From assembly GCA_030549335.1 (NCBI GenBank), contig CM060195.1, positions 27,346,874 to 27,410,873 on the forward strand: a stretch of DNA of 64,000 nucleotides. The letters are read 5' to 3'. How positions within the stretch are numbered: the stretch's first letter is position 1; the number at the start of each line of letters is the position of its first letter. The stretch is from Pontederia crassipes. Lineage: Eukaryota > Streptophyta > Magnoliopsida > Commelinales > Pontederiaceae. This document shows, piece by piece, positions 11,640 to 24,539 of the stretch. The notes under the pieces are model-generated. The model searched no databases. It was not told the origin of the DNA and worked only from the letters and a program-made list of their open reading frames with translations. A program made the position numbers and the translations under genes.

Positions 11640-13740
11640 CGATATCTGTGCCGATAATTGTTGTGATAGCTGTTGTGATAGCTGCGTCATATTAGGTACA
11701 ATGGTTGAGCTCGGAGCAGATGTACCTCCTACATATGCTCTGATCCTCCTAGGTATCTGAGCGGCTGTGCCGATGCCACATAAGTATTCCTTCGTGTCAT
11801 GCTGGCCACCTCCTCCCAAATAGTAGGGTCCTCTACGAAATAGAAAAATTATACAATCATATAATATATATCAAGAAACATGTCAAAATCAACAAAGAAA
11901 CATTACTTGGTGACTGAGTACTCGGATCATCTCCATACTTTTCAGCCATTTTCTCATTATACTCATCCTAAAAAATTTAAACATTGTGTATTTCAAAAAT
12001 AGTGCACTAACGTCAACAACCAAATGACCATATCATGAGACTTACCAGAAGCCTACGAGCAGTGGGCGTGACTAAGTCGTTTGTCTTTCGGCTCTTATGC
12101 ATAGCCTCATAGACTACATGAAAGCATATAGGACCGCCTTCTTTCTCCTCCTACAATAAAGTTTCAAATTTGATAACACAAGTATAAGTCAAAAGTTTGA
12201 TAAATTGAATGTATATGTAAATTACCATGCGCCGTCGATGCTCGTCAAATTGCATCGACCCCCCTGTGTGAATGTGGGCCTCGGGCTTCGAAAGACGGTT
12301 AACTCTTATCTTTTCTGACTTCCTTTGCCATCGTTCCTTTGTGAACATCAAATACTTACACATTCAAAAACAATAAATTTAATAAAAATAATTTAAAGGT
12401 AAACATACTTACCACTTCCTACATAAGGACTCCCAAATCGAACACCTAATATGCCTTGGGCATCTTTGTATGCCCTGCTCCAGAGTGATGCCGACGGACG
12501 ATTTCGGAGGCGTTTCATAGCGACCTCCTCAAAAGCTATTTGGATCGTCCCTAAACTAAGATCCGGATGAAACTAATTTGCCTCCCACAAAATACGTCAA
12601 AACTTAGTACTTTTAAAATAATATAAATCCAATTATGTAACTCAAATTTTTCATCATACCGTAAAGGTTCGAAAGATGTCATTCCGCACTTGAATTGGGA
12701 CATCTTTCCAAGATCCTTCCCCCTCCAACAAGTGGGAAAGAATGAGAGCACTGACATCCGCACGGTACTAGCGGGTATGAAAGTGATCCTGCCAATTACA
12801 AAGAAGAATTAATTTTCAATGATAACCAAAACTATAACAAAATTTGTATAATTTATTTAACTTACGGTCGAGCAATATTATTCACAGTGACTATTCCATT
12901 ATCGTGTAACCCCTCTTCATCACTCAAAGAGGAATTATCATCCGGTACAGCTGGGGTAGGCTGTGAAGGTCCGACATCATCTACGGGCCCTAATACATAA
13001 TAAATCATTAGTGTCATACCAAATTAAAGTTATGATAATTGATATATGTACAGTAATGTTCTCATCTCGATTGATGTGTATCGTAGCATGATCAGTGGCA
13101 GTCCGCAATGAATTGAGCCAGGTGCTTGTGCTATCGGCGGCGTAGCAACTGATATTATTAAAAAGTAATTAATATAATTAATTGAGAAATTTCAAAAACA
13201 ATAATTATATCACCTGGCGTAAGATGTCGCTCGCCAACGCTAGAATGTGGTGAAGCGTCTGGTATTCTCGCCAGTGGCAGTGGGGTAGCAACTATCATCA
13301 TAAGAAAATACATAAAATTTGGCTCCTATTTAAAATTATGGAATATACAAAAAAATAACCTGGTGCGACATGATGATCGTCGTCGTGCAATCGAGATGTC
13401 CCAACTATGTTCCTCGTCGACGGTGGAGCAACTGTCACAAAAGCAAAATATTTAAAAAACTCTATTTCCTACTGTGTATCGCCTATAATGTGTCACGTAC
13501 CTGAAGTGATACGCGGAGGAGACCCACCAATGGATCACCTACTATGTGACGATCCGGCTACGTGCCCCGTCGGCGGCGGAGGAACTGGTATTATTAAAAA
13601 AATGAAATTAACTATTATAATCAACTATAAATAAACAGCTGACAATAATTATATTACCTGGTGGTTGTGATGTTTGACTCATCTGGAGTGAACGCCTGGA
13701 AGAGCGAGATGACCCAGATGCTCGACCCTTAGTAACCACG
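11640..13740 (-). pseudogene. CACTA second gene (TnpA/Ptta-like), decayed
   Basis: Several exon-like blocks on the minus strand match the plant Ptta/En/Spm domain as I know it. They include a block with EGSWKDVPIQVRNDIF (about 12664-12730), one with SLGTIQIAFEEVAMKRLRNR (about 12480-12560), and one with RWQRKSEKIRVNRL...HTGGS (about 12230-12330). A following block has GPICFHVVYEAMHKSRKTND (12060-12150). The last block has EEVASMTRRNTYV (about 11750-11810) before a low-complexity SQQLSQQL stretch. The upstream part (about 13000-13740) holds four to five similar small exon-like units. An in-frame TAG occurs in the block at about 12770. In En/Spm the TnpA protein binds the subterminal repeats and helps the transposase. 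Confidence 0.7.
13060..13690 (-). repeat. tandem exon-like units in the CACTA second gene
   Basis: Four to five diverged units about 140-150 bp apart (near 13070-13150, 13210-13290, 13358-13436, 13497-13586 and from 13655) each start ACCTG and end near a GNAGNAACT phrase, separated by AT-rich intron-like spacers. This looks like exon duplication within the gene. Confidence 0.5.
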
Positions 13741-13838
13741 ACTGAAAAAAAAAGAAAGAACTTTATCTTATTATCGGTAACCATATATAATTTAAAAAAA
13801 GAAGTAAAAAGCTTATGTCATTAGAATAACTACGAGAT

Positions 13839-16620
13839 TCATTCGCTTGTTTCATATTCTGATTCATTTTCATCATCTTCATCATCGTCGCTATAATCTT
13901 GGTTCGAGTCATTGTCAACGAAATTATCAATGTTCACATACAAGAAGTCATTTGAGTTGAACTTTTCCATTGGCTCAGCGTCATCAACCAATTGAAATTT
14001 CTCAACTCCATCGGCCACATCAATCGTCGCATTCACTCTATCTTCTTGATAGTAATCGTTCATGGGCACATCGTTGTATACGAATGATGTTTCATTGTCA
14101 TCTACCATTGTTTCTGCTAAGAATAGTCTACTCCTCACCTTGCATGACGCCCACCATTCATCATTGGTTCTTTTCGATGGATACTTAGTGTAGTACACTT
14201 GTTGTGCTTATTCCGCCAATACGAATGGATCGTATGACTGAAGTCTCGACCGAGGGTTAATATCCACCAATTTAAACTTTTGATCAATTTGAACTCCTTT
14301 CTCTGGATCGAACCAACGGCATTTTAGCACCACGACTTTGTTAGGTTTTCTCAAATAAGACAATTCTAAGATGTCTTCTATAACATCGTAGTAATCAAAG
14401 TCGTTGTCCCCGTACATGCTTCCTAGAACACATATGCCGCTATTAATAGTTGAACGTTGTCGGCTATATTCTTCTGTATGGAAACGATATCCATTGACTA
14501 TGACGTCGTAGTAGCTAAGAACTTGTTTCTTCGGACCATGACCGAGATCTCGTATTTTGTTCTCTCTGATTGAGCCATTAATAACCTACAAGAAAAATAA
14601 CTAAAAAAGTTATAAAAAGTTACGAACTTATAACAATTAAGAACAAGCGGAAAGATTTGTCACTTCACATATCAACCAATCGGCAAAATGTTTGTCTTTT
14701 AGTTTCAATAACTCATCGTTTGAAACTAACGGATTGATTTCTCGCTGTAATTCTTCGAATTTCCTGAATTCATAGTTTTCATATAATGAAATCATATAGC
14801 AACAATTAACTTTAAATTATATAACAATTTGTCTTACTCGAGATACGGCGTCACTTCGCTACAATTTGCAAGAACATAATTCTCAACGACGGTGAGATCT
14901 TTGTCATTCAAGATAACTTTGCGTCCTGCACCAAGAAGTCGACATGGGTACTTGAAGATAGATAGAATATTCATGTCAACTTCTCTTTCACCACCATCAT
15001 CATTTCTTAAAACTTGGGTGTGTCGTGATTGTATGTGTGGCTCAAAGTATTTTGAAGTGAAGTTCGACACCATTTCAATGAAATATCTTCATATATGGAG
15101 CCTTTAATTTTTGCCTTATTCTTCGCCTTCCTTTTCAAATATAACATGGACCTTTTGAAAGGATACATCCATCGATACTGAATTGGACCCGTAATTTTTG
15201 TTTCATATGGTAGATGTACAATCAAAGAAAGAAGGTGGAAATATCTTCTCAGCCTTGCACACGGTAATCACAATAGAAGCCTCTAACCGAGAGATGTCTT
15301 CTTTCCGAACGGTGAATGCACAAAGCTCTTTAAAGAACATAGACAATTATATTAAAACCTCCCAGATGGCCTTTGACAAATATTCTTTAAAGGCAATTGG
15401 AAGCAGCCTTTGCATAAAAATATGACAGTCATGACTCTTCATCACATGTATCTTTCCATTGTCCAAGTTAAAATAACGAGATATGTTTGACACATATCCG
15501 TCGGAGAATTTCAATTGCTTTACCCATTCGAAAACCATTTTTCTTTGATCATTGCTCAAGACATAAGTAGCATTTGGCTTTTTTCATTTACCATTTTGAA
15601 GATGAATGATATATAACTTTGGTCTTTTGCATATTAATTTCATGTCTTCGCGAGCCTATATGCTATCTTTTGTTTTTCCTTTAACATCCATAATAGTGTT
15701 GAAGATGTTGTAAAATACATTCTTTCCACATGCATGACGTCCAAGTTATGACGTATCAAGTTTGAAGATCAGTAAGACAACTCCCAAAAAATACTTCTTT
15801 TCTTTCAATTATGTTCAATTCCAAAACTAATTTCCTTGTAACTATCAGCCTTCAGTTCGAATGAGACTTCACTAAACTTGTTTACTTACTCTAGCAATTC
15901 CTGTCCCGTCAAATGAGTTGGAGACAAAGTGTTCTCGAATGTATTCTTTTTAAACGAGTTTCGATCACGACGCATCAAATTCTCCAATGGCAAAAGCATT
16001 CTATGACAATCAGACCAGCAAACTTTCCTACAATTTTTCAAATAAAATGATTTCGTATTCTTTCCACATATGGGACAAGCAAGTTTTACTTTTGTGCTCC
16101 AACCACTCAACATTCCATATGCCAGAAAATCACTTATGATCCACGTTAATGCGGCTCCCATAATGAAATTTTGCTTTTTAGATTTGTCATAGGTAATCAC
16201 GTCATCCTCCCACAACATCTTGAGTTCATCAATCAAAGGTCTTAAGTAAACATCTAAACTTTTACCAGGAGATCGAGGACTCGGGAAGCAATATATTCTC
16301 TCGTCTCATACACATGTTTGGAGGCAAATTATAAGGTGTCACAAAAATTGGCTAACATGAATAAGCAGTACTTGATGAGACAAATGGGTTGAAGTCATTG
16401 GTGCAAAGTCCTAATCTAACATTAATGAATTCATCAACACCATCATTATATTCTTCAGTTATGACGCCATGTTTATGCTTCCAACGACGAATCCAATTAC
16501 GATCTGGCTTTATCATTTTCGTAACGAACAACATTAAGCTATATGTTAATAAATTCGTGTACTCGAAACGTGTGATTTTGAACTTACGAAGTCCAAAATC
16601 ATATGTTTCAAGTACATCAT
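13839..16620 (-). pseudogene. CACTA TNP2-type transposase, decayed
   Basis: On the minus strand the pieces appear in the normal order. An N-terminal block has VRLGLCTNDFNPF (16352-16534). The TNP2 core follows (15886-16236: LIDELKMLWEDDVITYD, SGWSTKVKLACPICGK). Next come NLDVMHVEKNVFYNIFNTIM (about 15690-15745) and the DUF4218 part (SHDCHIFMQRLLPIAFKE at about 15390-15440, then QYRWMYPFKRSM at about 15150). The DUF4216 part is at 13839-14417 (VVLKCRWFDPEKG, then VYYTKYPSKRTNDEWW), with an acidic tail. Frames are interrupted by stops and shifts; for example a TAA between 14208 and 14198 splits one otherwise continuous frame. TNP2 proteins cut and rejoin CACTA ends. Confidence 0.88.
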
Positions 16621-16959
16621 CGTCGAATCATAATCTCATTTTATCACCAAGAATGTCTAATTACATCCTTAGTAAAATTTATGAGAACATGATAAAAAGA
16701 GGTTCTATAATTATGAAAAAAAATTATCCAAAAGAGGTTCTAGTATTTAAGTTAACCTACATTAGTAACTAACTTAACAACAATAATTTCTTAAGTAGTA
16801 TTTAACTTAACATGCATTACTAACTAACTTAACAGCAAAACAATCAAGTAATTAAGTAGTATTTAACTTAACATGTATTAGTTACTAACTTTCAAATAAT
16901 TAAGTAATATTTAACTTCATGCATCAATAATTAACTTAACATGGTGGCGGGCTCGTACC

Positions 16960-17300
16960 TTCTTAACCGGTGAGGGATGGCGGCGGGCGGCGGTGGAGGA
17001 AGGCGGTGGGCGACGGCCGACAGAGGAGGAGGAGGGCTGCCGAGGAGGAGGAGCACAGTTGGCGGGCGGACGAAGCGGAGGGAGGAGGAGGAGGCGGTGG
17101 AGGTGGAGGGCGGCGGACATCGAGGCGGTGGAGGAGGCGGAGGGCGGCGGAGGAGGCAGTGGAAGGAGGGCGGTGGAGTAGGAGGCGGAGGGCGGTGGAG
17201 GAGGCGGAGACGGCGGTGGAGGGCAGCAGAGGGGCACGGTGGAGGTGGCGGAGGGGCGCAGTGGAGTAGGCGGAGGGGCGCGATGGAGGAGGCGGAGATG
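16960..17300 (+). repeat. GC-rich GGA/GGC low-complexity stretch
   Basis: Purine-rich repeats of GGAGGCGG/GGTGGAGG type give long open frames in three plus-strand frames and a proline-rich frame on the minus strand. These are composition artefacts. CACTA elements often carry a GC-rich segment upstream of the transposase, which fits this position. Confidence 0.7.
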
Positions 17301-17361
17301 GAGGGTAGCTATCTATCCCTCTGGCGCTATAAATTTGTAATCGATATGATGCCCTCTTTGA

Positions 17362-18618
17362 AGAAGGAGAAATGTCAATACATAACCCTTTTCAAAATAC
17401 AAGTGGGAGAAGACTTGTACTTAGGAATAGTGGTCGTTAAGGATCTGTAGGTTTACTGTCTCCTCAACTCAACTATTTGCCCCTCTTCTATACTATAACC
17501 ATGATCTTTGCTCTTTACTTTGTGCGGTACATAGCAATCCCGTGGTTTCATTTTTTCTTTACTTATCTTATTTATCATTTGTGAAGTTTAGAAATCATAG
17601 ATAATAGAAAGACCAGAGTCAGATCTCTTTTCTCTGAGGCAATAAAATTATGCCTTATTGCTTTATTTTTTATGCCAAATCCCGACCCATCCTATAGGGT
17701 GAGAAGGGCTCATTTGAGTTCTTTCAATATTGGACATGGTCTGAAGTGGCCTGTCGAAAGAGGGTCCAATTATGATAGATCGAGCCTAAACAAAAAGGGT
17801 AGTTGTCTTTGTAACAGAACTCGGACCGGGTAAGGAAAACCCGGGGTGAATCTTTTGTCAAGGGTCCATGCGCACGACTCGAGCCAAGTCAGAGTTCGAC
17901 TCGGGCCGGATCAGTGCTTGTGCACCGAAATCGGTCCGGAACCTCTCTGTCACGGCCGTGCCATCCTCTAGCATGCCCGTGCCATCGTGGTTCGGCTGTG
18001 CTCTCTCTGGCACGTCCATGCCCTCCTCACAATCATGCCTACATCTGGCGCGCCTGTGTCCTAACAACTAGCCGTCGAGCGGCCAACAGTCAAATCGGTC
18101 GACCGCTCCCATGATAAGGCACGCACGGGCCATGATTCGATCGTCGATCTCGTGATGGCATGCCCGTGCCACTCACCTGGCATGGCCTTTTCATCGCGGC
18201 CAGAACAGGGCGCGAATTTGCGCCCGTCTTCTTCCTCTCTTTCGACTGTACTCCAGCCGTCGGATCGCGACGATCACAATATAAAAATGTAGTTCATGAA
18301 CTCTAGATTGATATGGAATCATCACATGCATCATATGATTAATGATTCATAGCCTAAGGGGATTTAACGTCTAGAATACCTTCTTCCGATCGTTTTCTGT
18401 TCGCTGGCGGTGTTGTCATCATCCTCTCCGACTCCGATCGCTCTTAGCCGATGATGAGGTACGGTCGGCCACACGTGTGTGTTGAAGGAGGGTTGCCGAG
18501 CGTCGGATGTCAGCCGGATCATCCCTATCGCCCTGCGTGCGTGTGCGATTCGCCGGAGCAGAGAAAGGAGGTGGAGTTCGATGGCGGCGGCCATTCAAGG
18601 AGATCCTAGGGGGGAAGG
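17362..18618. repeat. 1.26-kb tandem repeat, copy 1
   Basis: This is the first of two head-to-tail copies. The phrase CATAACCCT at 17381 recurs at 18632, and CTCCAGCCGT at 18251 recurs at 19520, giving offsets of 1251 and 1269 bp. Both copies contain several near-palindromes of the form GGCACGNCCGTGCC and the block GGAGATCCTAGGGGGGA at the end. No gene is recognised. It may be an LTR or another repeat family I cannot name. Confidence 0.75.
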
Positions 18619-19886
18619 AGAGATGTCATTGCATAACCCTCTTTGAAATACAGATGGGAGATGACCTGTACATCAAGAACAGTAGTCGTTAATGACATGT
18701 AGGTTCATTGTCTTCTCAGCTCAGCTACCTGCCCCTCTTTTATACTATAACTATGATGTTTGCTCTTTACTTTGGGTGGCACATAGCAATCCCGTGGTTT
18801 CATCTTTTCTTTACTTATCTTGTTTATCATCCGTGGAGTTTAGAAATCATAGATCAAAGAAAGGCCAGAGTCATATCCCTTTTCTCTGAGAAAATAAAAT
18901 TATGCCCAGCCCATTAGGATCCTTTCAATATTGGACATAGCCTCAAGTGGGTCTGTCGAAAGTGTGGTCGAATTATGATAGATCGGGCTAAATAAAACGG
19001 GTAATTATGTCTTTGTAATAGAACCCGAACTAGGTAAGGGAAACCCAGGTCGGGTCTTCTATCGAGGGTCCATGCGCATGACTCGAGCCAAGTCGGGGTT
19101 CGACTCAGGCCGAATCATCGCTTGCGCACCGAAATCGTTCCGAAACCTCTCTGTCGCGATCGTGCCATCCTGTGACACACCCGTGCCAACGTGGTTCGGC
19201 CGTGCTCTCTCTGACATGTCCATATTGTTGTCACGGTCGTGCCAATCTCTGGCACGCCCGTCCTACATCTGGCACGCCCGTGTCCTAACAACTAGCCGCC
19301 GAGCGGCCAACAATCAAATCGATCGACCGTTCCATCAATGTCGGTCGATCGATTCCATGATAAGGCACGCCCATGCTTCACATCTGGCATGCCCATGCCA
19401 TGATTCGGTCGTCGATCTCGTGAACGGCACGAACGTGCCACTCACTTGGGACGGCCGTTCCGTCGTTGCCAGAACAGGGCGCGAACCTGCGCTCGTCTTC
19501 TTCCTCTTTTCTAGCCATCCTCCAGCCGTCGAATCGCGGCGATCACAATACAAAAAATGTAGTTCATGATCTCTAAATCGATATGGAATCATCACACGCA
19601 TCATATGATTAACGATTCATAGCCTAAGAGGATTTAATGTCTAAAGTACCTTTTTTCATCTATTTTTCGTTTGTTGGCGGTGTTGTTGTCGTCCTCTACG
19701 GCTTCGATCTCTCTTAGCCGACGATGAGGTATGGCCAGCCACACGCATGCATCGAAGGAGGGTTGCCGAGTGTCGGATGTCAACCGGATCATCCCTGTCG
19801 CCCTACGTGCGCGCGCGATTCGCCGGAACAGAGGAAGGAGGTGGAGTTCGATGGTGGCGGCCGGTCAAGGAGATCCTAGGGGGGAG
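18619..19886. repeat. 1.26-kb tandem repeat, copy 2
   Basis: This is the second head-to-tail copy, clearly diverged from copy 1 by substitutions and small indels. It ends just after GATCCTAGGGGGGAGG near 19886. Open frames inside both copies correspond to each other only loosely and are not convincing genes. Confidence 0.75.
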
Positions 19887-21630
19887 GCGTGAGGGTTTCT
19901 CACGTCCTCTTATAACCACTCATCGGCCGAATTAGAGGAGGGGATTGGGGAATCCGAATCGAAGAATCCCCAATTTCGAGTTCTTTGTTTCCTTTTTTTA
20001 TTCTGATTTGAATTCAAATCCTTTCCTTTTTTCATGGTTTTTTTATCTTTGTTTCCAATTTGGATTTTGCCTTGTTTTTGTGCCGGTTGTTGCAAGGAAG
20101 AAGAAACTCACTCCCATTAATTGCTATCAACTCATCATCATTATAGTTCGGACATTTATATTTTCCATCTTTTATTTTGTACGCTTTAAGATAATATTTT
20201 TAGGATATCATAATTGATATAGGATGATATACGATATTAAGAATCATCAAGATCACTAGAGGTTCTCAAATTAGGAATATTTGAGATGTGATCACGAGGG
20301 ACTAATCATATTAGTACTTAATTAGACTGATTATGACATCAAATTAGGAAAGATAAATCTCATGGGAAAGGGTAAGCATGTGGAAACCGGGTGGGCCGTC
20401 AGGAATATGGGCCCTTTAGTACGTAACATCCGATGTCCTTTTGGAATTCAACCAACAACCAAGGCAGGCTGTGACTGAGAGCATACCTAGCTCTGGTTTT
20501 ATGGGTCACTTTTTAGTTTTTACTGAACAAATAGAAAACAGCTTTTTGATTTTTTTTTAAATGGACGGAAGTGATTTGTTTGTAATTAAGCATCTTATTT
20601 TAAATGCAAATAATCGTTTTCCATAATTATAGTTTGTATATTATAGTATATCCTATTACTAGATATAGCCGTTACATACTTCATACTTTTGAATTTATTA
20701 AATCTTAACTATGAGGGAGGTCCAACTAATATTTTGATTCTTGTTATAGATATGGCTTTTTTTTCTCAATCTCGGTTGAGCTCTGTTTTTGTTTGATTTA
20801 ATTTGTATCGTTAATTTACTACTGATCCAAACCATATCAGATTATTAACATCAATGGCATGCCACAACTATATCTGAACCAATGCACTGCCATTTTATTT
20901 GCCAGCCCAATGCACTGCCTTATATCATTATTATTTTAATATATATATATATTTGAAAAGAATTTAACACTAATATTGTTTAACAGTGATTAGTTTTGCG
21001 GGGCCCAATAGGATTTTTTTATTGTATTTGGATGTAATATCACGAGTTCTTATTAATTCTCGACAACTAATCGATTTTTTATGACTATTGATTATTATTT
21101 TCTGGATTATTATAATATTGGTCATTTATCTGTTGCGTTGGAAAATATTATTTCTGGAATAATATTGTCATCCAATATGTAACAATTGTAAATTTCAATA
21201 TCAAACTCTTTATTATTTCAATATTTATACTTTTTGTGATTAATCATAAGTTATTTTCTGAATTATCTTGTCATTAACATATTAATAATTATCATAGAGA
21301 ACTCAGAACTATAATTTTCTATTGTCATTTGTATTAATTGAACTTCCTGGATGCAAGGTAAATGTTCTAATGTTCTGTACAACGTAGTTTTCGTACATAA
21401 AGTTGCTTTAAATTTTCTTTAAATACTACAGACTGATTATTAAAACCTATATATATGTTAATAACTTTAATTAAATCAACTATTCCTGTGACTGCTGAAA
21501 TTTTAATTTAGCTTTAATGTCAAAATTGAAAATTCTTACCTTACAACTAGCTAGACAAGCTGAGACATTATAATGACACTAACTATGACGTGGAGTTTAA
21601 CGATTTGATATGAGCCAATCTATATATATA
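19887..21630. other. intergenic, AT-rich, no gene seen
   Basis: Apart from short chance frames (for example 19945-20217) nothing coding is seen. A (TA)n run lies near 20940-20952. Confidence 0.5.
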
Positions 21631-21631
21631 T

Positions 21632-22197
21632 AAAGTTGATGCATTCAAATCATCCTCACCACCAACTTTCCAATTTATCTTTTTTCTTAATTCTTTAGAT
21701 TTATAATCTATTTTATCCATTAAAAACAAATGTATGATTAAATATCATTAATATCTTAATGATTAATGCAGCCGTTCAAAATTTCTCAACAATGCCACCC
21801 ATTCAATGACTGAAATAAATGATAATTAATTTATTTAAAATCATATTATCTATTCCTATTCTTTTTTTAAATATGTAATATGTATATATATATATATATA
21901 TATACATATAATATTATCTATGTATATATATATATATATATATAAAGTTGATGCATTCAAATCATCCTCACACCATCTTTCCAATTTATCTTTTTTCTTA
22001 ATTCTTTAGATTTATAATCTATTTTATCCATTAAATATCATTAATATTTTAATGATTAATGCAGCCGTTCAAAATTTCTCAACAATTCCACCCATTCAAT
22101 GACTGAAATAAATGATAATTAATTTATTTAAAATCATATTATCTATTCCTATTTTTTTTAAATATGTAATAATAATAATAATAACAACAACAACAAC

Positions 22198-22294
<97 letters not shown>

Positions 22295-22330
22295 TAAAGT
22301 TGATGCATTAGAATCATCTCCATTCATCTT
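21632..22330. repeat. AT-rich unit present as two and a partial tandem copies
   Basis: The phrase AAAGTTGATGCATT starts units at 21632, 21944 and 22296 (312- and 352-bp spacing). Copies 1 and 2 share blocks such as GCAGCCGTTCAAAATTTCTC. Copy 1 ends in (TA)n runs and copy 2 in a long (TAA)n array; copy 3 is only the first part. Confidence 0.8.
22168..22292. repeat. (TAA)n microsatellite with internal (CAA)n
   Basis: About 40 trinucleotide units of TAA/AAT, with five CAA units near 22182-22198. It produces polyisoleucine and polytyrosine frames, which are artefacts. Confidence 0.95.
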
Positions 22331-24505
22331 TCCTCTTTATCTTTTTTTCTTACTTATTATAAATTTTTCAATTTAATTCTTACATAAACTCTTTAGTTAA
22401 ATTATTAAATGCCACTCAGTATTATCCGTTTCATATTTAACTTAAAAAACTGAAACATACATATAAGTTCACATTTGCAGTTAAATTCTTGCCATACAAC
22501 TACTCAATTAATTATAACTCCTCTTTTCCCTCAGATTGCCTAAATTTATGGTGCAATAATACCCTCCATTCATTCATCAATGTCTGGCAATAATACACCT
22601 CAAACACCTTCTCAAATTTCATAACGCATAATTTCTTCATCTTCCTCTTATAATAATATCATTATTTATACTTTATATATGCATAGATAGAAAGAAAAAC
22701 TGACAACCAAATCATGAGTGCAAAAGAAAATCATATAAAGCTTTGTAAGGTCTATGGACATCCAAAGCCATTACACCCACTCTTAGCAGTAGATATTTAA
22801 CCCAAATCAGTCAAGTGGAAAGATTGTTGTGCAGTATCATTGCTACTTTTAAGAGAAGAGTTTTATAACCTATTAGCACATCCACCTCTCTGGAAAGATT
22901 GTTGTGCAGTATCAATGTCCAAATATCTGGTTCTGTTATAATGAGACTTCGGCATGACGATGATTTAGGAAGCAAAGCGGCCTCAAGTAAAGATTTCGAG
23001 CAGCATGTTCGGCCTCCAACCATAAGAGTATCACTATGAAAAGGCTACAAAGAGATCATAGGTAATATTTGCTGAGATGTTTAAGGGACTTCACAAAATA
23101 AGAAGGTGATATTTACCCTGAAAAGAAAAACATGCTTCTTTCAATGTGTTATTATTATGTTGTTGTTACTATTTGACTTTTGATTTTAATATTGGATTAG
23201 AAATAACTCTTTAGGAAACCATCCAAAATATTGAAATTCTGGAAAAAAAATGTTATTATTATTAAATATAAAATATATGTCCTTACAATAACAGCCATAT
23301 TTTTTTATTTTATTTTTTTATTTATTTATTGTATATCATCCTAAGTTATATAAAAGGTGATTTGCTACAAGTTTATAAGACAATTAATTAATTCACCCAT
23401 GAATGCATGGAATGCCAAAGGGATCATGATCATATCCCATTCTTCATTTCTAACTAACTAATTCTTTATATCATGCAAGGAGACCATATATTTCGGAGGA
23501 GGCCATCATCCTGTGCTTGATTGACATTCATCACCTACATGGACGCAATTAGATCAATGGTGGGGATGAGCCTTAAAGGTAAGAGCTCATGTTTTTTTTT
23601 TTTTTTTTGCTTCTAATTTTTTCCAATTAATTGTTAATAAATCTTTGACTCTACACTTTGATATATTTTCTGATTTTAACCATTGTAGGCCGGATACCAT
23701 AATATCCATTATGCAAAAGCAATTAGGAGAGCCCCAAGGACAAGAATAAGAACATAAACTTAATTGTACATTTTATTTTTTAATTCTGATTTTGCATTGG
23801 TGTAATTTGATTATATTGATAACATAACTTATTACACTAAATTATTATTATTTCATTTATTTATGTGTATCCATTTTAGAAATGAACTTAACAATGAGAT
23901 GGGAAGTTTGAAAATACATAAAACTCTTCCATTTGGTAGAAAGACATTGCAACAATGACTTTTTTGCCTAAAAGATTGTTAAGACAGTGACATATTTATT
24001 GTGTTATCAATATCAGATCACCATGCCAAAGGAATATCCCACTCTCCTACTTATGCATACGTAATTAAATAATTTAATTTTTACAGTGCAAATACCCCGC
24101 TGTTCGGTATATCTATAAATCAAATGTAATTTATTTTTAAAATTGGATTAGTTTATAGCCTTTATGAGTTTTAAAATTTATTCTTTCCTTATGTTCGGTT
24201 CATCCCATGAAATTTTCTTTTCATTTCTCCACCATAGTTCTTTTTTGTTGTTGGAATGTATTTTTCATTACTCTTGTAAAAAATCATACTTCATAATAAT
24301 GGTTATATCTATATACCTTATGTATATAAGTAAAAGTTTGGTAGACACCCCTTTTCAACATTTGAGATACTTTTGTAGTGAGATTATCTATTTTTTATTT
24401 ATTTTACTTTTTCCTTCTTAAATATTTTTAGTCATCCAAGTTATGTTTCCTAAACCTATATATAAGTGTAATTCTAAAATCATTTTCAATTCATCGGTCT
24501 TACAT

Positions 24506-24539
<34 letters not shown>

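Larger units (their letters stand above)
10786..17340 (-). mobile_element. En/Spm (CACTA) DNA transposon, right end not found
   Basis: The left end is CACTACAAAAAAAATTG at 10786, the classic CACTA terminus. About 450 bp of subterminal words built on GACGCTA/GGCGCTAT follow (10810-11235). Two genes lie inside on the minus strand: a TnpA/Ptta-type gene (about 11640-13740) and a TNP2-type transposase (about 13839-16620). A GC-rich GGA/GGC stretch comes next (16960-17300). The expected inverted terminus (TTTTTGTAGTG) is not found before or just after 17340, where the tandem-duplicated region begins. The element is therefore truncated or rearranged on that side and the right limit is approximate. 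Confidence 0.8.

Noticed and set aside
16917-17450. Several long frames (up to 157 codons) in a GC-rich stretch
   Set aside because: They overlap in three plus-strand frames and one minus-strand frame, consist of Gly/Arg/Glu or Pro/Ser runs, and arise from GGA/GGC repeats.
22096-22327. Polyisoleucine and polytyrosine frames
   Set aside because: They are translations of the (TAA)n array.
23540-23705. A tiny spliced frame (MDAIRSMVGMSLK, then GRIP and stop)
   Set aside because: Only 17 codons, supported by splice-site fit alone; such fits are common by chance. A spliced non-coding RNA is possible but unsupported.
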